From assembly GCA_017452785.1 (NCBI GenBank), contig JAFTLT010000012.1:19046-83045 (forward strand): a DNA stretch of 64,000 nucleotides, in the 5' to 3' direction. Shown one piece after another: positions 35,170 through 46,151 of this stretch. This DNA comes from Clostridia bacterium (GTDB lineage Bacteria; Bacillota; Clostridia; Oscillospirales; Acutalibacteraceae). The first letter of the stretch is position 1, and each line of letters opens with the position of its first letter. The notes beneath the pieces were generated by a model. That model searched no databases. It had not been told where the DNA came from and saw only the letters and a list, made by a program, of their open reading frames with translations. The position numbers and the translations under genes were made by a program.

Positions 35170-36633
35170 ATGAACAGACTAAGAAAAATCTTTACGCTTA
35201 TAGTCAGTGTGATAATGATAGGCTCCTTGCTGGGTACGGGGAGCATAGCTGAGGCGGTAAGTGTTGCGGCTCCCACGAAAATCACTGCCACTGCCACGTC
35301 AGACAGTGTGACCCTTAAGTGGTCAAAGGTCAGCAAGGCAAGCGGCTACAGAGTTTATCTCAAGCAGAGCGGTAAGTGGCAGAAGCTGAAAAGTCAGAGT
35401 GCTGTTTCTTACACTGCAAAAGACCTTACAGCCTCAACTACATACACCTTCGGCATTAAGACATACCGTAAATCAGGGGGTAAAACCTATTGGGCAAAGC
35501 TGAAAACAGTTAAGGTAAAGACTAAAGCAATGCCGGACATAAAGACACCCAGTGCCACAGCAACCAAAGACAGCGTTACAATCAAATGGGATAAGGTTGC
35601 AGGTGCCACCGGCTACAGAGTATATCAGTACAAAAATAAAAAGTGGGTCAAAATCAAATCCACTACAGCAAATAAATATACGGTGAAATCGCTTAAAAGT
35701 GCAACGACCTATAAGTTTAAAGTAAAGCCCTATGCAAAAACAGATTCAGGTACCGTATGGGGTGACACCTCAAAGGCGGTTTCCGTTAAAACAATTGACC
35801 CGACCAAGACAAAAATAACATCCTGTTCTGCCGGCACTACCTCGGTTTCTCTTAAGTGGAGCAAGGTGTCGGGTGCCACGGGCTACAGAGTCAGCGTGCT
35901 TGAAAAGGGTGAGTGGAAAAGGGTTAAATCCACCACTGCCCTCAGCTATAAAATAACAGGTCTTGACAGCAATAAAGAGTATTCCTTTGCCGTGAGAGCA
36001 TATAAAAAGGTGGGCACAAAGGTTACTTGGTACACGCAAAGTAATGCAGTCAAGGTTGTGACCAAAGCAGGCGAAAGCGACCTTAAAGCATACAGAATAG
36101 AAAAGTATAAGAGTATATTCAGCTCGGATGTGCTTTATATAAAAATGTCAACCAATGACCCGGATATGGGTACTCTGCCCGTTGAGTTTGCAAGAAAAAA
36201 CGGCAGCCTTGCCATGAAAGCAACTCTTGAGGGCATGGATGCAAGAATAGTCTATAACAAAAAAGAAGACAAGTCATATATGATTATCGACTCACTTAAT
36301 ATGTATATGGAAATGTCAAAGGAAGATATGGAAAGCATGGATATGCAGTCTATAATCGAAGGCATGGCTATAACTAATGTGGGTGATATAACTGTCACTC
36401 AGACAACCTATGGCGGCAAAAATGCTATATGCGAAAGCTACACGGACACAGCAACAGGGGATAAGGTTAACTATTATTTTATAGCCGATGAGCTTATTGC
36501 CTCAGAGAGAATATATCCCGGTGCTCAGACAGAGAAAATTGATTTTGTAAAAATAAGCACAAGTGTTGACGATTCACTCTTTGCTTCACCGCCATGGTAC
36601 TATATCAACATGGGTGCAATGACTAACTCATAA
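35170..36633 (+). CDS. secreted fibronectin-III repeat protein, paralog without linker
   Basis: 487 aa paralog of the preceding gene. Seen: signal peptide (MNRLRKIFTLIVSVIMIG, ending near AEA), three Fn3 domains ('VTLKWSKVSKASGYRVY', 'VTIKWDKVAGATGYRVYQ', 'VSLKWSKVSGATGYRVSV'), directly followed by the shared C-terminal domain 'LKAYRIEKYKSIFSSDVLYIKM' (given here in part) and ending 'SPPWYYINMG'. The second Fn3 is nearly identical to the second Fn3 of its neighbour, a sign of recent tandem duplication. I chose ATG 35170 with AGGTGAAAA upstream. Function unknown. Confidence 0.85.
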   Translation: MNRLRKIFTLIVSVIMIGSLLGTGSIAEAVSVAAPTKITATATSDSVTLKWSKVSKASGYRVYLKQSGKWQKLKSQSAVSYTAKDLTASTTYTFGIKTYRKSGGKTYWAKLKTVKVKTKAMPDIKTPSATATKDSVTIKWDKVAGATGYRVYQYKNKKWVKIKSTTANKYTVKSLKSATTYKFKVKPYAKTDSGTVWGDTSKAVSVKTIDPTKTKITSCSAGTTSVSLKWSKVSGATGYRVSVLEKGEWKRVKSTTALSYKITGLDSNKEYSFAVRAYKKVGTKVTWYTQSNAVKVVTKAGESDLKAYRIEKYKSIFSSDVLYIKMSTNDPDMGTLPVEFARKNGSLAMKATLEGMDARIVYNKKEDKSYMIIDSLNMYMEMSKEDMESMDMQSIIEGMAITNVGDITVTQTTYGGKNAICESYTDTATGDKVNYYFIADELIASERIYPGAQTEKIDFVKISTSVDDSLFASPPWYYINMGAMTNS

Positions 36634-36637
36634 ACAA

Positions 36638-36671
36638 AAAGGCAAAATGTCTTCGGGCATTTTGCTTTTTT
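36638..36671 (+). terminator. rho-independent terminator of the second Fn3 gene
   Basis: GGCAAAATG..CATTTTGC stem with a TCTTCGGG loop, followed by TTTTTTAATT. Confidence 0.85.
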
Positions 36672-36684
36672 AATTCTTTTACTA

Positions 36685-36713
36685 TTGATTATTTTATTTA
36701 TAGCAGTTATAAT
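36685..36713 (+). promoter_or_regulatory. sigma-A promoter of the M28 peptidase
   Basis: TTGATT at 36685-36690 and perfect TATAAT at 36708-36713, 17-bp spacer. It overlaps the first codons of the longest open frame, which argues for the downstream TTG start. Confidence 0.7.
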
Positions 36714-36747
36714 ATATAAGTCAGAATTTTATGAAGAAGGTGTTATT

Positions 36748-37992
36748 TTGATTTTTACAGACAAGATTAAAGAGGTTAAAACAACTGTCAGTGACTGCAC
36801 AGACTATGCTGTTAAGGGTATAACAAAGATTTGTGAGGCTTACGGCCCAAGACCCTGCGGAGAACCTGCAGAGCAGTTCGCTCAGGAAACAATGATGGAA
36901 GAGCTTGCAGCTTTTTCAGATGAAGTGCGCCGTGAAACCTTTAAGGTTAATCCCGAAGCATTTATGTCTTTTGTACCCCATGCAGGTGCGTGCCTTATGG
37001 GTGCGAGTGCTATCAATGCAGCTGCTGCTTTCAAAAAGCAGCCTAAAGCAGCTCTGGGCAGTGTTGCTCTTATGGGTGGTGCTCTTGCAGGAATAGTAGG
37101 GGAGTTCCTTCTCTATAAGAAGATGTATGACCCTCTTTTCAAAGAGAAAATTTCAGGCAATGTTATTGCTGTGAGAAAAGCTAAGGGTGAGACAAAGAGA
37201 AGAATTATCCTCTCAGGTCACACAGACTCAGCTCCCGAATGGACATATACATATAAGCTCGGTTCACACGGTGTTTTAGGTGTTGCAGGCTATGCCGTTG
37301 CAGGTCTTGCATACACAGGTGCAACTGCTGCTGTGGCTCTTAAGGGCAAGAACCCTTCACTTGCAAAGAAAATGGCTATTGGTCAGGCTGCGTTCCTTCC
37401 TGCATATGCTGCTCTTTTCAAGTTTGCTGATCACAAAAACTATGTTGACGGTGCTAATGATGACCTTTCAGGCTGCTATGTTTCATCCGCAGTTATGAAG
37501 TATCTCAGTGACAACGATATCCGCTTTGAAAACACAGAAGTTATCTGCATGCTTGCAGGCGGTGAGGAAGCAGGTCTTCGTGGCTCAAAGGCATTCTTTG
37601 AGGCTCACCCCGAAATGAAGAATGACGGTGTTGAAACTGTATTCGTAGGCTTTGATACAATCCGTGATGAAGACTTTATGATGATTTATGAAAAAGATAT
37701 GACAGGCATGGTTAAAAATGATAAGCGTGTTTGTGCGCTGCTTAAAAATGCAGGCGAAAAGCTCGGCAAGGATATCCCTGTTGGTGCTATTCCTCTTGGT
37801 TCAACTGATGCTGCTGCCGCTTCACAGGCAGGCATTGCTGCAGCTTCTCTCGTTGCGATGGATCCCACACCGGCAAGATATTATCACACAAGACTTGACA
37901 CAGCTGATATTCTTGTGCCTGAATGCATTGAGAAGGTGATCAATATTGCACTTCAGACTGTCTTTGATTTCGACGAAAAGGGTCTTAACTGA
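36748..37992 (+). CDS. M28-family zinc aminopeptidase-like protein
   Basis: Co-catalytic zinc peptidase family M28. Seen: 'IILSGHTDSAP' (His and Asp ligand), 'YVDGANDDLSGCYV' (bridging Asp), 'MLAGGEEAGLRGSKAF' (catalytic Glu pair), 'FVGFDTI' (Asp) and 'RYYHTRLDTADIL' (His). The full ligand set is present. About 60 residues between the N-terminal part and the peptidase core hold two hydrophobic stretches (~70-130), and a further one after HTDSAP, so it may sit at the membrane. I chose TTG 36748 because GAAGGTG precedes it and the promoter lies upstream. 414 aa. Confidence 0.83.
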   Translation: MIFTDKIKEVKTTVSDCTDYAVKGITKICEAYGPRPCGEPAEQFAQETMMEELAAFSDEVRRETFKVNPEAFMSFVPHAGACLMGASAINAAAAFKKQPKAALGSVALMGGALAGIVGEFLLYKKMYDPLFKEKISGNVIAVRKAKGETKRRIILSGHTDSAPEWTYTYKLGSHGVLGVAGYAVAGLAYTGATAAVALKGKNPSLAKKMAIGQAAFLPAYAALFKFADHKNYVDGANDDLSGCYVSSAVMKYLSDNDIRFENTEVICMLAGGEEAGLRGSKAFFEAHPEMKNDGVETVFVGFDTIRDEDFMMIYEKDMTGMVKNDKRVCALLKNAGEKLGKDIPVGAIPLGSTDAAAASQAGIAAASLVAMDPTPARYYHTRLDTADILVPECIEKVINIALQTVFDFDEKGLN

Positions 37993-38005
37993 TAATTGAA
38001 TACTC

Positions 38006-38032
38006 AGGTCGCCTTTATGGCGGCCTTTTTGT
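38006..38032 (+). terminator. rho-independent terminator of the M28 gene
   Basis: AGGTCGCC/GGCGGCCT stem with TTTAT loop, followed by TTTTTG. Confidence 0.85.
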
Positions 38033-38251
38033 TTAATTACATTTCGTCAACTTAACCTCGTGTTTAAAATTATAAATCGGAATTTAAGCGGTTTTTCAGG
38101 CTTTACGGAGTTAATTGGGAGGGTGGGGTGAAACCTGCGAATAACGCTTCGTTAAATTGCAAAACAAGAAATAAAATGGGTAAAAAATAAAAAAATCCGC
38201 CTAAAAAGCGGAAAAATTTGCTAATATAAAGAAAAAACATCACAAAACCTC
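38033..38251. other. intergenic stretch upstream of rpoB
   Basis: About 220 bases with no credible gene. It holds a small hairpin TCCGC/GCGGA (38196-38212) in an A-rich context that could terminate weakly in either direction. No rplK/rplA/rplJ/rplL gene or L10-leader fold was recognised here. Confidence 0.4.
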
Positions 38252-38280
38252 TTGACATAACAAGAGCTATGTGATAAAAT
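38252..38280 (+). promoter_or_regulatory. strong sigma-A promoter of rpoBC
   Basis: Perfect TTGACA at 38252-38257 and TAAAAT at 38275-38280 with a 17-bp spacer. Start of transcription would be near 38287, giving a leader of about 157 nt before rpoB. Confidence 0.85.
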
Positions 38281-38286
38281 ACTTAA

Positions 38287-38443
38287 ACCTATAATGTGGT
38301 AATATGCCTAGAGACCACCTCTCCACTAATTGCATATTAGCATTTTATCGGAAAAATGTCAATACATTTTCACAAAAAAAACTGTGTCAGCAGTTTCGCA
38401 GTGCCACGTAAGGCAAATAAAAAAGATATGGAGTGATAAGCCA
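38287..38443 (+). promoter_or_regulatory. rpoB 5' leader with hairpin
   Basis: TAATATGC (38300-38307) pairs perfectly with GCATATTA (38332-38339); inside it AGAG can pair with CTCT. A TGTGTCAGCAG..TTTCGCAGTGCCACG region follows before the GGAG ribosome site. No known leader class was recognised; a regulatory role is inference. Confidence 0.45.
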
Positions 38444-41400
38444 ATGGTTAACACGACCGATGTAAAGGTTGGTACCAAAACGAGAAAGAGCTACGGCAAA
38501 ATCCAGGAAGTTATGCAGATGCCCAATCTCATTCAGGTGCAGAAAGACAGTTACAAATGGTTCCTTGAAAAGGGTCTGAAGGAAGCTCTCAAGGATATGG
38601 CTGAGATTACCGACTACACAGGTAACCTTGTTCTGACATTTGTAGACTACCGTATGGACGACAAACCGAAGTACAGCGTAAAGGAATGCAAGGAAAGAGA
38701 TGCAACATATGCAGCTCCCATGCGTCTGACCGCCCGTCTTTACAACAAAGAAACAGGCGAAGTAAAGGACAGCGAAGTTTATATGGGTGAGTTCCCGCTT
38801 ATGACAGAGAGCGGTACTTTCATCATCAACGGTGCTGAAAGAGCTATCGTTTCACAGCTTGTCCGTTCCCCCGGTGTTTATTTCGGTATGACTCACAACG
38901 TAACGGGTAAGAAGCTTTATACTTCAACAATCATTCCCGGACGTGGTGCATGGCTTGAATATGAAACAGATCAGAACGATCTTTTCTATGTAAGAATTGA
39001 TAAAAACAGAAAAATCCCCATTACCACTCTTATCCGTATCCTCGGCTGCTCCACCAATGCAGATATCCGTGAGTTCTTCGGTGCAGACGACAGAATCGAA
39101 GCAACCCTCGAAAAGGATAACACAAAGAACACAGAGGAAGCTCTTATTGAAATCTATAAGAAGCTTCGTCCCGGTGAGCCCCCCACGCTCTCAAGTGCTC
39201 AGACTCACATCGAAGGCATGTTCTTTGACGAGAGAAGATATGACCTTTCAAGAGTTGGCCGTTACAAATATAACAAGAAGCTGGCTATTTCTGACAGAAT
39301 CCGCGGCTTCAGACTTGCAGCTCCCATTGTCAATGACCTGACAGGCGAAATCATCGCCGAAGAGGGCGAGCTTATGACAAAGCAGAGAGCCCTTGAGGTT
39401 GAGCAAGCAGGTGCAAAAATTGCTTATGTCAGCGTTGAAGGCAGAGAGGAACCTGTTAAGGTTATCTCTAACCACATGGTTGACGCTTTACCTTATCTTG
39501 CTTCTTTCGGTTACACAAGAGAAGACCTGCTTGAAGCAACAATCAATGAGCATGTAAGATTCAGTGTACTTACCGAAATCCTTGAGGAAATCGGTGATAT
39601 GAGCAAGGAAGAAGGTCTTGCATACCTTGAAAGCAAGGCTGACGACCTTATCCCCAAAACAATCATAGTTGATGATATCCTGGCATCAATCAACTATCTT
39701 AACTGCCTTGCTAACGGTGTGGGCAGTGCTGATGATATTGACCATCTCGGCAACCGCCGTATCAGAAGCGTAGGCGAGCTTCTTCAGAACCAGTTCCGTG
39801 TAGGCTTCTCAAGAATGGAAAGAGTTATCAAGGAGAGAATGACTCTTCAGACTCAGGAAAGTGCAAAGGTTACACCTCAAGCACTTATCAACACCCGCCC
39901 GGTTATTGCTGCTGTAAGAGAATTCTTCGGTTCATCACCTCTGTCACAGTTTATGGATCAGAACAACCCCCTTGCAGAGCTGACACATAAGAGAAGACTT
40001 TCAGCCCTCGGCCCCGGCGGTCTTTCAAGAGACCGTGCAGGCTTCGATGTTCGAGACGTTCACTATTCACACTACGGACGTATGTGCCCCATTGAGACTC
40101 CTGAAGGTCCCAACATCGGTCTTATTTCGTACCTTGCCACATTCGCAAGAATCAACGAATACGGCTTCATTGAGGCTCCCTTCCGTCCTATTGATAAGGA
40201 AACAGGCGTAGTGCTTGACACCTATGAATATATGACAGCTGATGTTGAAGACGAATACACTGTAGTTCAGGCTAACGAAAAGCTTGACGAAAACGGCAGA
40301 TTTGTCAGAAACAAGGTTAATGCCCGTCACCGTGACGAGTTCCTTGAAATCGACCCCTCAAGAGCCGATTATATGGACGTTTCACCCAAGATGGTTGTTT
40401 CAGTTGCTACAGCACTTATTCCCTTCCTTGAAAACGACGACGCTAACCGTGCTCTTATGGGTTCAAACATGCAGCGTCAGGCAGTTCCCCTTCTTACCTG
40501 TGATTCACCCAGAGTCGGCACAGGTATGGAATATAAAGCAGCTACAGACTCAGGTGTTTGCGTGCTTGCCAAGAATGCAGGTACAGTAACATATGTGAGT
40601 GCCGACAAGGTTGACGTTGTTACAGACGAAGGCAGAGTTGACACATATAACCTCATTAAGTTTATGCGCTCCAACCAGGGTACATGCATAAACCAGAAGC
40701 CCGTTGTAAGTGTAGGCGAAAAAATTGAAGTAAATCAGGTTATCGCTGATGGTCCTGCAACAGACCACGGTGAAATAGCTCTCGGTAAGAATGCACTTAT
40801 CGGCTTTATGACATGGGAAGGCTACAACTACGAAGACGCTGTTCTCATTAACGAAAGACTTGTTCGTGATGATGTTTATACATCAATCCACATTGAAAAA
40901 TATGAGCTCGAAGCAAGAGACACCAAGCTCGGACCCGAAGAAATCACAAACGATATTCCCAATGTCGGTGATGCTCTCAAGGACCTTGACGAAAGAGGTA
41001 TTATCCGTGTAGGTGCTGAGGTTCACTCAGGCGACATCCTTGTTGGTAAGGTTACACCCAAGGGTGAAACAGAGCTCACAGCTGAAGAAAGACTTCTTCG
41101 TGCTATCTTCGGCGAAAAAGCAAGAGAAGTCCGTGACACATCACTTCGTGTTCCCCACGGTGAATACGGTATCGTTGTTAACGTTGAAGAGTTCACAAGA
41201 GAAAACTCAGACGAGCTTTCACCCGGCGTTAATAAGGTAGTTCGCTGCTACATCGCTCAGAAGCGTAAGATTCAGGTCGGCGACAAGATGGCAGGTCGTC
41301 ACGGTAACAAGGGTGTTGTTTCCCGTGTACTTCCCCAGGAAGATATGCCCTTCCTCAAAGACGGCACACCTCTTGACATTGTGCTCAACCCCCTCGGTGT

Positions 41401-42262
41401 TCCCTCTCGAATGAACATCGGTCAGGTTCTTGAAGTTCACCTCGGTTTTGCTTGCCGTGAGCTTGACTGGAAGATTATGACCCCCGTTTTTGACGGTGCA
41501 CATGAAGAGGACATCAGAGAAGCTCTTAAAGAAGCAGGTCTCAACGAAAACGGTAAGTCAGTTCTTTATGACGGACGTACAGGTGACCGCTTTGACGGTG
41601 AAGTTACTGTCGGTGTTATGTACTTCCTTAAGCTCCACCATCTTGTTGATGATAAGATGCACGCCCGTTCAACAGGCCCCTATTCACTTGTTACTCAGCA
41701 GCCCCTCGGCGGTAAAGCCCAGTTCGGTGGCCAGCGTTTCGGTGAAATGGAAGTTTGGGCTCTTGAAGCTTACGGTGCAACTTATACTCTTCAGGAAATT
41801 CTTACAGTTAAGTCAGACGACGTTGTAGGTCGTGTTAAGACATACGAAGCTATTGTTAACGGTGAAAATGTGCCTCAGGCAGGTGTTCCCGAATCCTTCA
41901 AGGTTCTTGTTAAGGAACTTCAGAGCCTTGGTCTTGACGTTAAGGTGCTTGACGGCGAAGGCGAAGAAATCGACCTTAAGCAGAATATTGACGGTGATGA
42001 AGGTGTTTCAATTCACAGAAGACCCATTCCTCAGGATGACGAGGAAAGCGAAATGCATGAAGACGATGAGGATTCACTCGATCTCGACCTTGATCTCGAT
42101 GATGAAGATAGCGATGAAGGCTTCTTAGCCGCTATGGCAGTGGATGATGACGAGGATGAAGACGCAGGCTTCGATTACGGTGCATTCTTCAATGAAATGA
42201 ACCCCACAATCAATGATGCAGGTTACTCTGCAGGCTTTGTACCCGACGAAGACAATATGTAA
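38444..42262 (+). CDS. rpoB: DNA-directed RNA polymerase beta subunit
   Basis: Core RNA polymerase. Seen: '[23 protein letters not shown]' in parts, the rifampicin-pocket region '[26 protein letters not shown]' in parts (residues ~500-530), '[16 protein letters not shown]', '[10 protein letters not shown]' and the C-terminal '[27 protein letters not shown]' in parts. After the universal C-terminal clamp region there is an acidic D/E-rich tail of about 85 residues (~1185-1272). 1272 aa. ATG 38444 is chosen for the conserved opening and the GGAG upstream; a longer frame reaches back through the leader. Transcribed with rpoC. Confidence 0.98.
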   Translation: MVNTTDVKVGTKTRKSYGKIQEVMQMPNLIQVQKDSYKWFLEKGLKEALKDMAEITDYTGNLVLTFVDYRMDDKPKYSVKECKERDATYAAPMRLTARLYNKETGEVKDSEVYMGEFPLMTESGTFIINGAERAIVSQLVRSPGVYFGMTHNVTGKKLYTSTIIPGRGAWLEYETDQNDLFYVRIDKNRKIPITTLIRILGCSTNADIREFFGADDRIEATLEKDNTKNTEEALIEIYKKLRPGEPPTLSSAQTHIEGMFFDERRYDLSRVGRYKYNKKLAISDRIRGFRLAAPIVNDLTGEIIAEEGELMTKQRALEVEQAGAKIAYVSVEGREEPVKVISNHMVDALPYLASFGYTREDLLEATINEHVRFSVLTEILEEIGDMSKEEGLAYLESKADDLIPKTIIVDDILASINYLNCLANGVGSADDIDHLGNRRIRSVGELLQNQFRVGFSRMERVIKERMTLQTQESAKVTPQALINTRPVIAAVREFFGSSPLSQFMDQNNPLAELTHKRRLSALGPGGLSRDRAGFDVRDVHYSHYGRMCPIETPEGPNIGLISYLATFARINEYGFIEAPFRPIDKETGVVLDTYEYMTADVEDEYTVVQANEKLDENGRFVRNKVNARHRDEFLEIDPSRADYMDVSPKMVVSVATALIPFLENDDANRALMGSNMQRQAVPLLTCDSPRVGTGMEYKAATDSGVCVLAKNAGTVTYVSADKVDVVTDEGRVDTYNLIKFMRSNQGTCINQKPVVSVGEKIEVNQVIADGPATDHGEIALGKNALIGFMTWEGYNYEDAVLINERLVRDDVYTSIHIEKYELEARDTKLGPEEITNDIPNVGDALKDLDERGIIRVGAEVHSGDILVGKVTPKGETELTAEERLLRAIFGEKAREVRDTSLRVPHGEYGIVVNVEEFTRENSDELSPGVNKVVRCYIAQKRKIQVGDKMAGRHGNKGVVSRVLPQEDMPFLKDGTPLDIVLNPLGVPSRMNIGQVLEVHLGFACRELDWKIMTPVFDGAHEEDIREALKEAGLNENGKSVLYDGRTGDRFDGEVTVGVMYFLKLHHLVDDKMHARSTGPYSLVTQQPLGGKAQFGGQRFGEMEVWALEAYGATYTLQEILTVKSDDVVGRVKTYEAIVNGENVPQAGVPESFKVLVKELQSLGLDVKVLDGEGEEIDLKQNIDGDEGVSIHRRPIPQDDEESEMHEDDEDSLDLDLDLDDEDSDEGFLAAMAVDDDEDEDAGFDYGAFFNEMNPTINDAGYSAGFVPDEDNM

Positions 42263-42270
42263 TTATCAGT

Positions 42271-42310
42271 CCCGGGAAGCAATTATGTGTTTGCGCACAG
42301 CTTCCCCGGG
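42271..42310 (+). promoter_or_regulatory. intercistronic hairpin between rpoB and rpoC
   Basis: CCCGGGAAGC (42271-42280) pairs with GCTTCCCCGGG (42300-42310) with one bulged C; loop of 19 nt. No T-run follows, so it is more likely an mRNA stability or processing element than a terminator. Confidence 0.6.
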
Positions 42311-42358
42311 TACTCAAAAAAATATGTTATTATACAGGAAAGGGCTGGCTTAATATAT

Positions 42359-45300
42359 ATGGAAAATATAACCTTTGAATCAATCAAAATAGGTCTGGCT
42401 TCTCCGGAAAAGATCAGAGAATGGTCTTACGGTGAGGTAACAAAGCCTGAAACTATAAACTACCGTACACTCAAGCCCGAAAGCGACGGTCTTTTCTGCG
42501 AAAAGATTTTTGGACCGCTTAAAGACTGGGAGTGTCATTGCGGACGCTATAAGAGAATCCGCCACAAGGGTAAGATTTGTGAGCGCTGCCATGTTGAAAT
42601 CACAAAGGCAAAGGTTCGCCGTGAACGTATGGGTCACATCGAGCTTGCAACTCCCGTTTCACATATCTGGTACTTTAAGGGTATCCCCTCAAGAATGGGT
42701 CTTATTCTTGATATATCACCCAGAGATCTTGAAAGAATACTTTACTTTGCTGCTTATGTTGTTATCAATCCCGGTTCAGTTCCCAATGTTAAAAAGGGTG
42801 ATGCTATCAACGAAAAGCAGTATGACGATATTAAGGAATACTACTACAACGATGAGGAATTCAAAGTTGGTATGGGTGCTGAGGCTATCAAAGAGCTTCT
42901 TAGCGAAATTGATATTGATGCACTTGATGCTGAGCTTCGTGAACAGCTTCAGACTGCAACAGGTCAGAAAAAGGCAAGAATCCTTAAAAGACTTGATGTT
43001 GTCGGTGCTTTCAAGGCAAGCGGCAACAGACCTGAATGGATGATTCTCGATGTAATTCCCGTAATTCCTCCCGATATTCGTCCTATGGTTCAGCTTGACG
43101 GTGGCCGTTTTGCAACCAGTGACCTCAATGACCTTTACAGACGTGTTATCAACAGAAACAACCGTCTTAAGAAGCTCCTTGAGCTTGGTGCACCCGCTAT
43201 CATCATCAGAAACGAAAAGAGAATGCTTCAGGAATCCGTTGATGCACTTATCGATAACGGTAGAAGAGGCAGACCCGTTACAGGTCCCAATAACAGACCT
43301 CTTAAGTCACTCTCAGAAATGCTTAAAGGTAAGCAGGGTCGTTTCCGTCAGAACCTTCTCGGTAAGCGTGTTGACTATTCAGGTCGTTCAGTTATCGTTG
43401 TCGGTCCCGAACTTAAGCTCTATCAGTGCGGTCTTCCCAAGGAAATGGCACTTGAGCTGTTTAAGCCCTTCGTTATGAAGAGACTTGTTGAAACCGGCAA
43501 GGCTACTCACATAAAAACAGCAAGAAAAACTGTTGACCGTCAGGAAAAATGCGTTTGGGATGCTCTTGAAATTGTAATCAAGGACCACCCCGTTATGCTT
43601 AACCGTGCTCCCACACTTCACCGCCTTGGTATTCAGGCATTTGAGCCCGTACTTGTAGAAGGTAAGGCTATCAAGCTTCATCCTCTTGTTTGTACCGCTT
43701 TCAACGCCGACTTCGACGGTGACCAGATGGCTGTTCACGTTCCTCTTTCAGCAGAAGCCCAGGCTGAGGCTCGTTTCCTCATGCTTGCTGCTAACAACCT
43801 TCTTAAGCCTTCAGACGGAAAGCCTGTTGCTGTTCCTACACAGGACATGGTTCTGGGTTCATACTACCTTACACTCGAAATTCCCGGCAGCAAGGGCGAG
43901 GGCAAGGTCTTCCGTGATGTTGACGAAGCAAGACTTGCTTATGACAGCGGTGTTATCGACCTTCATGCAAAAATTAAGGTTCGTATGACAAAGACAATTG
44001 ACGGTGAAAAGAAGTCAAAGATTATCGAAACAACTCTCGGTAAGATTATATTCAACGATCCCGTCCCTCAGGATCTCGGATTTATTGACAGAACAGACCC
44101 TGAAAATATGTTCCGCCTTGAGGTTGAAGGTCTTGTTAATAAAAAGCTTCTTGGTAAGGTTATTGCTAAGTGTATTCAGGTACACGGCACAGCTAAGACA
44201 GCTGAGGTTCTTGACAATGTTAAGAATCAGGGTTACAAATACTCAACAAAATCAGGCATCACCGTTGCAGTTTGTGACGCCACAATTCCTGCAACCAAGA
44301 AGGAAATTCTTCAGGAAACAGAAGATATCGTTGACGAAATCAACAGAAAATATAACCGTGGTCTTCTTTCAAATCAGGACCGTTCAAGACAGGTTCTTAA
44401 GGCTTGGGATATCTGTACAAACCGTGTAGCTGATGCACTTACAGGTTCATTTGAGGCAACTAACCCCATCTGGATGATGCTTGACTCAGGTGCCCGTGGT
44501 TCAAACAGCCAGCTTCGTCAGCTTGCAGGTATGCGTGGTCTTATTGCCAACACTGCAGGTAAAACAATTGAAGTTCCCATTCGTGCTAACTACCGTGAAG
44601 GTCTTAACGTTCAGGAATACTTCATTTCATCACGTGGTGCCCGTAAAGGTCTTGCCGATACAGCTCTTCGTACTGCTGACTCAGGTTACCTTACACGTCG
44701 TCTTGTTGACGTTTCACAGGATGTTATTATCCGTGAAGAGGACTGTGGCTGCACAGAAGGTCTTGAAGTTTATGACATCATGGACGGTAACCGTGTGCTT
44801 GAGCCTCTGACAGAAAGACTTAAGGGCCGTTACCTTCTCAATCCTCTTGCTAATGAGGAAACAGGCGAAATCATTATGGATAATGACCATATGATGAGTG
44901 AAGCAGATGCTGAAAAGGTTGACGCTTATCTCACAGCTAAGATGAATAAGGCTCTTGATGACGGTATGGAAAGAGAAGAAGCTCTCAAGATTCGCCGTGT
45001 AACTATCCGTTCACTTCTGACGTGTAACTCAGACCACGGTGCTTGCATCAAGTGCTATGGTTCAAACCTTGCATCAGGTCAGCCTGTTACTGTTGGTGAA
45101 GCAGTTGGTATTATTGCTGCTCAGTCAATCGGTGAACCGGGTACACAGCTCACCATGAGAACATTCCACACCGGTGGTGTTGCTTCAGGTGCCGACATCA
45201 CACAGGGTCTTCCCCGTGTTGAAGAGCTCTTTGAAGCACGTAAGCCTAAGACACTTGCAATTCTTTCAGAAATTGACGGTGTTGTTTCCTTCGAAACAAT

Positions 45301-45973
45301 TAAGAAGAATCCTCACATTGTTGTTACAAACGAAGAAACAGGCGAAAGAAAAGAATACTTCCTTACTTTTGATGCTCGTGCAAGAGTTTCTGAAGGTCAG
45401 TATATCAAGAAGGGTGAGACCATCACTGAAGGTTCAATCGACCCGAAGGATGTGCTCAGCGTACTTGGCGTAAGCGCAGTTCACGACTATCTTATCTCTC
45501 AGGTACAGCAGACTTACCGTACTCAGGGTGTTGATATCAACGATAAGCATATCGAGGTTATTGCACGCCAGATGATGAGAAAGATCAAGGTTGAGGACGA
45601 AGGCGATACAGATCTTCTTCCCAACAGTGTTGTGGATAAGAAGGAATTCCGCCTTGCAAATGAAGCTGTCAGAGCAAGAGCAGCTGAAACAGGCGAAGAG
45701 CTTCAGGAAGCAACCTTCACTCCCATGATTATGGGTATCACAAAGGCTTCACTTGCTACAGACTCATTCCTTTCAGCAGCATCATTCCAGGAAACAACAA
45801 GAGTTCTCACCGATGCAGCTATCAAGGGTAAGGTTGACCCGCTTCTCGGTCTTAAGGAAAATGTTATCATCGGTAAGCTCCTTCCCTCAGGTACCGGCAT
45901 GAAGTGCTACAGCAAGGTTGACTTTGAAGACACTACAAGCGAAGAAGAAAAGAAAATCGTTTGGAGCGTGTAA
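42359..45973 (+). CDS. rpoC: DNA-directed RNA polymerase beta-prime subunit
   Basis: Core RNA polymerase catalytic subunit. Seen: N-terminal zinc site '[19 protein letters not shown]' (~59-77), catalytic NADFDGD at 449-455 with the three Mg-binding Asp, trigger-loop/bridge-helix region '[28 protein letters not shown]' in parts, the second zinc site ('EDCGC' and '[11 protein letters not shown]'), and '[16 protein letters not shown]'. 1204 aa, normal for clostridia. ATG 42359 is used for the conserved '[19 protein letters not shown]' opening; upstream extension covers the intercistronic hairpin. A strong terminator follows. Confidence 0.98.
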   Translation: MENITFESIKIGLASPEKIREWSYGEVTKPETINYRTLKPESDGLFCEKIFGPLKDWECHCGRYKRIRHKGKICERCHVEITKAKVRRERMGHIELATPVSHIWYFKGIPSRMGLILDISPRDLERILYFAAYVVINPGSVPNVKKGDAINEKQYDDIKEYYYNDEEFKVGMGAEAIKELLSEIDIDALDAELREQLQTATGQKKARILKRLDVVGAFKASGNRPEWMILDVIPVIPPDIRPMVQLDGGRFATSDLNDLYRRVINRNNRLKKLLELGAPAIIIRNEKRMLQESVDALIDNGRRGRPVTGPNNRPLKSLSEMLKGKQGRFRQNLLGKRVDYSGRSVIVVGPELKLYQCGLPKEMALELFKPFVMKRLVETGKATHIKTARKTVDRQEKCVWDALEIVIKDHPVMLNRAPTLHRLGIQAFEPVLVEGKAIKLHPLVCTAFNADFDGDQMAVHVPLSAEAQAEARFLMLAANNLLKPSDGKPVAVPTQDMVLGSYYLTLEIPGSKGEGKVFRDVDEARLAYDSGVIDLHAKIKVRMTKTIDGEKKSKIIETTLGKIIFNDPVPQDLGFIDRTDPENMFRLEVEGLVNKKLLGKVIAKCIQVHGTAKTAEVLDNVKNQGYKYSTKSGITVAVCDATIPATKKEILQETEDIVDEINRKYNRGLLSNQDRSRQVLKAWDICTNRVADALTGSFEATNPIWMMLDSGARGSNSQLRQLAGMRGLIANTAGKTIEVPIRANYREGLNVQEYFISSRGARKGLADTALRTADSGYLTRRLVDVSQDVIIREEDCGCTEGLEVYDIMDGNRVLEPLTERLKGRYLLNPLANEETGEIIMDNDHMMSEADAEKVDAYLTAKMNKALDDGMEREEALKIRRVTIRSLLTCNSDHGACIKCYGSNLASGQPVTVGEAVGIIAAQSIGEPGTQLTMRTFHTGGVASGADITQGLPRVEELFEARKPKTLAILSEIDGVVSFETIKKNPHIVVTNEETGERKEYFLTFDARARVSEGQYIKKGETITEGSIDPKDVLSVLGVSAVHDYLISQVQQTYRTQGVDINDKHIEVIARQMMRKIKVEDEGDTDLLPNSVVDKKEFRLANEAVRARAAETGEELQEATFTPMIMGITKASLATDSFLSAASFQETTRVLTDAAIKGKVDPLLGLKENVIIGKLLPSGTGMKCYSKVDFEDTTSEEEKKIVWSV

Positions 45974-45982
45974 TTCAATTAT

Positions 45983-46030
45983 GAATTATGAGGAATTATG
46001 AATTGCGATACAGCTCGCATTGAAACATAG
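45983..46030 (+). repeat. single ATGAATTG-hairpin unit
   Basis: ATTATGAATTATGAGGAATT.. leads into ATGAATTGCGA with TCGCATTGAA pairing around a TACAGC loop (GCGA/TCGC). Same style as the arrays at 16.4 and 31.8 kb. Confidence 0.55.
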
Positions 46031-46060
46031 TTTCTCACCGCAGAAGTAATTTCATATATT

Positions 46061-46089
46061 AAAGAGGCAGTTTTGGCTGCCTCTTTTTT
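46061..46089 (+). terminator. rho-independent terminator of rpoBC
   Basis: Perfect stem AAAGAGGCAG (46061-46070) with CTGCCTCTTT (46077-46086), 6-nt loop, T-run. Confidence 0.92.
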
Positions 46090-46151
46090 GTGTCCGTTTT
46101 TGTTTTTGTGAGTATATTGAATATAGGGGGCTGAATCAGGGAGGTGAAGTT

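Noticed and set aside
38330-38443. 38-residue N-terminal extension of RpoB
   Set aside because: It lies in the leader, does not match RpoB, and the start at 38444 fits the family and has GGAG upstream.
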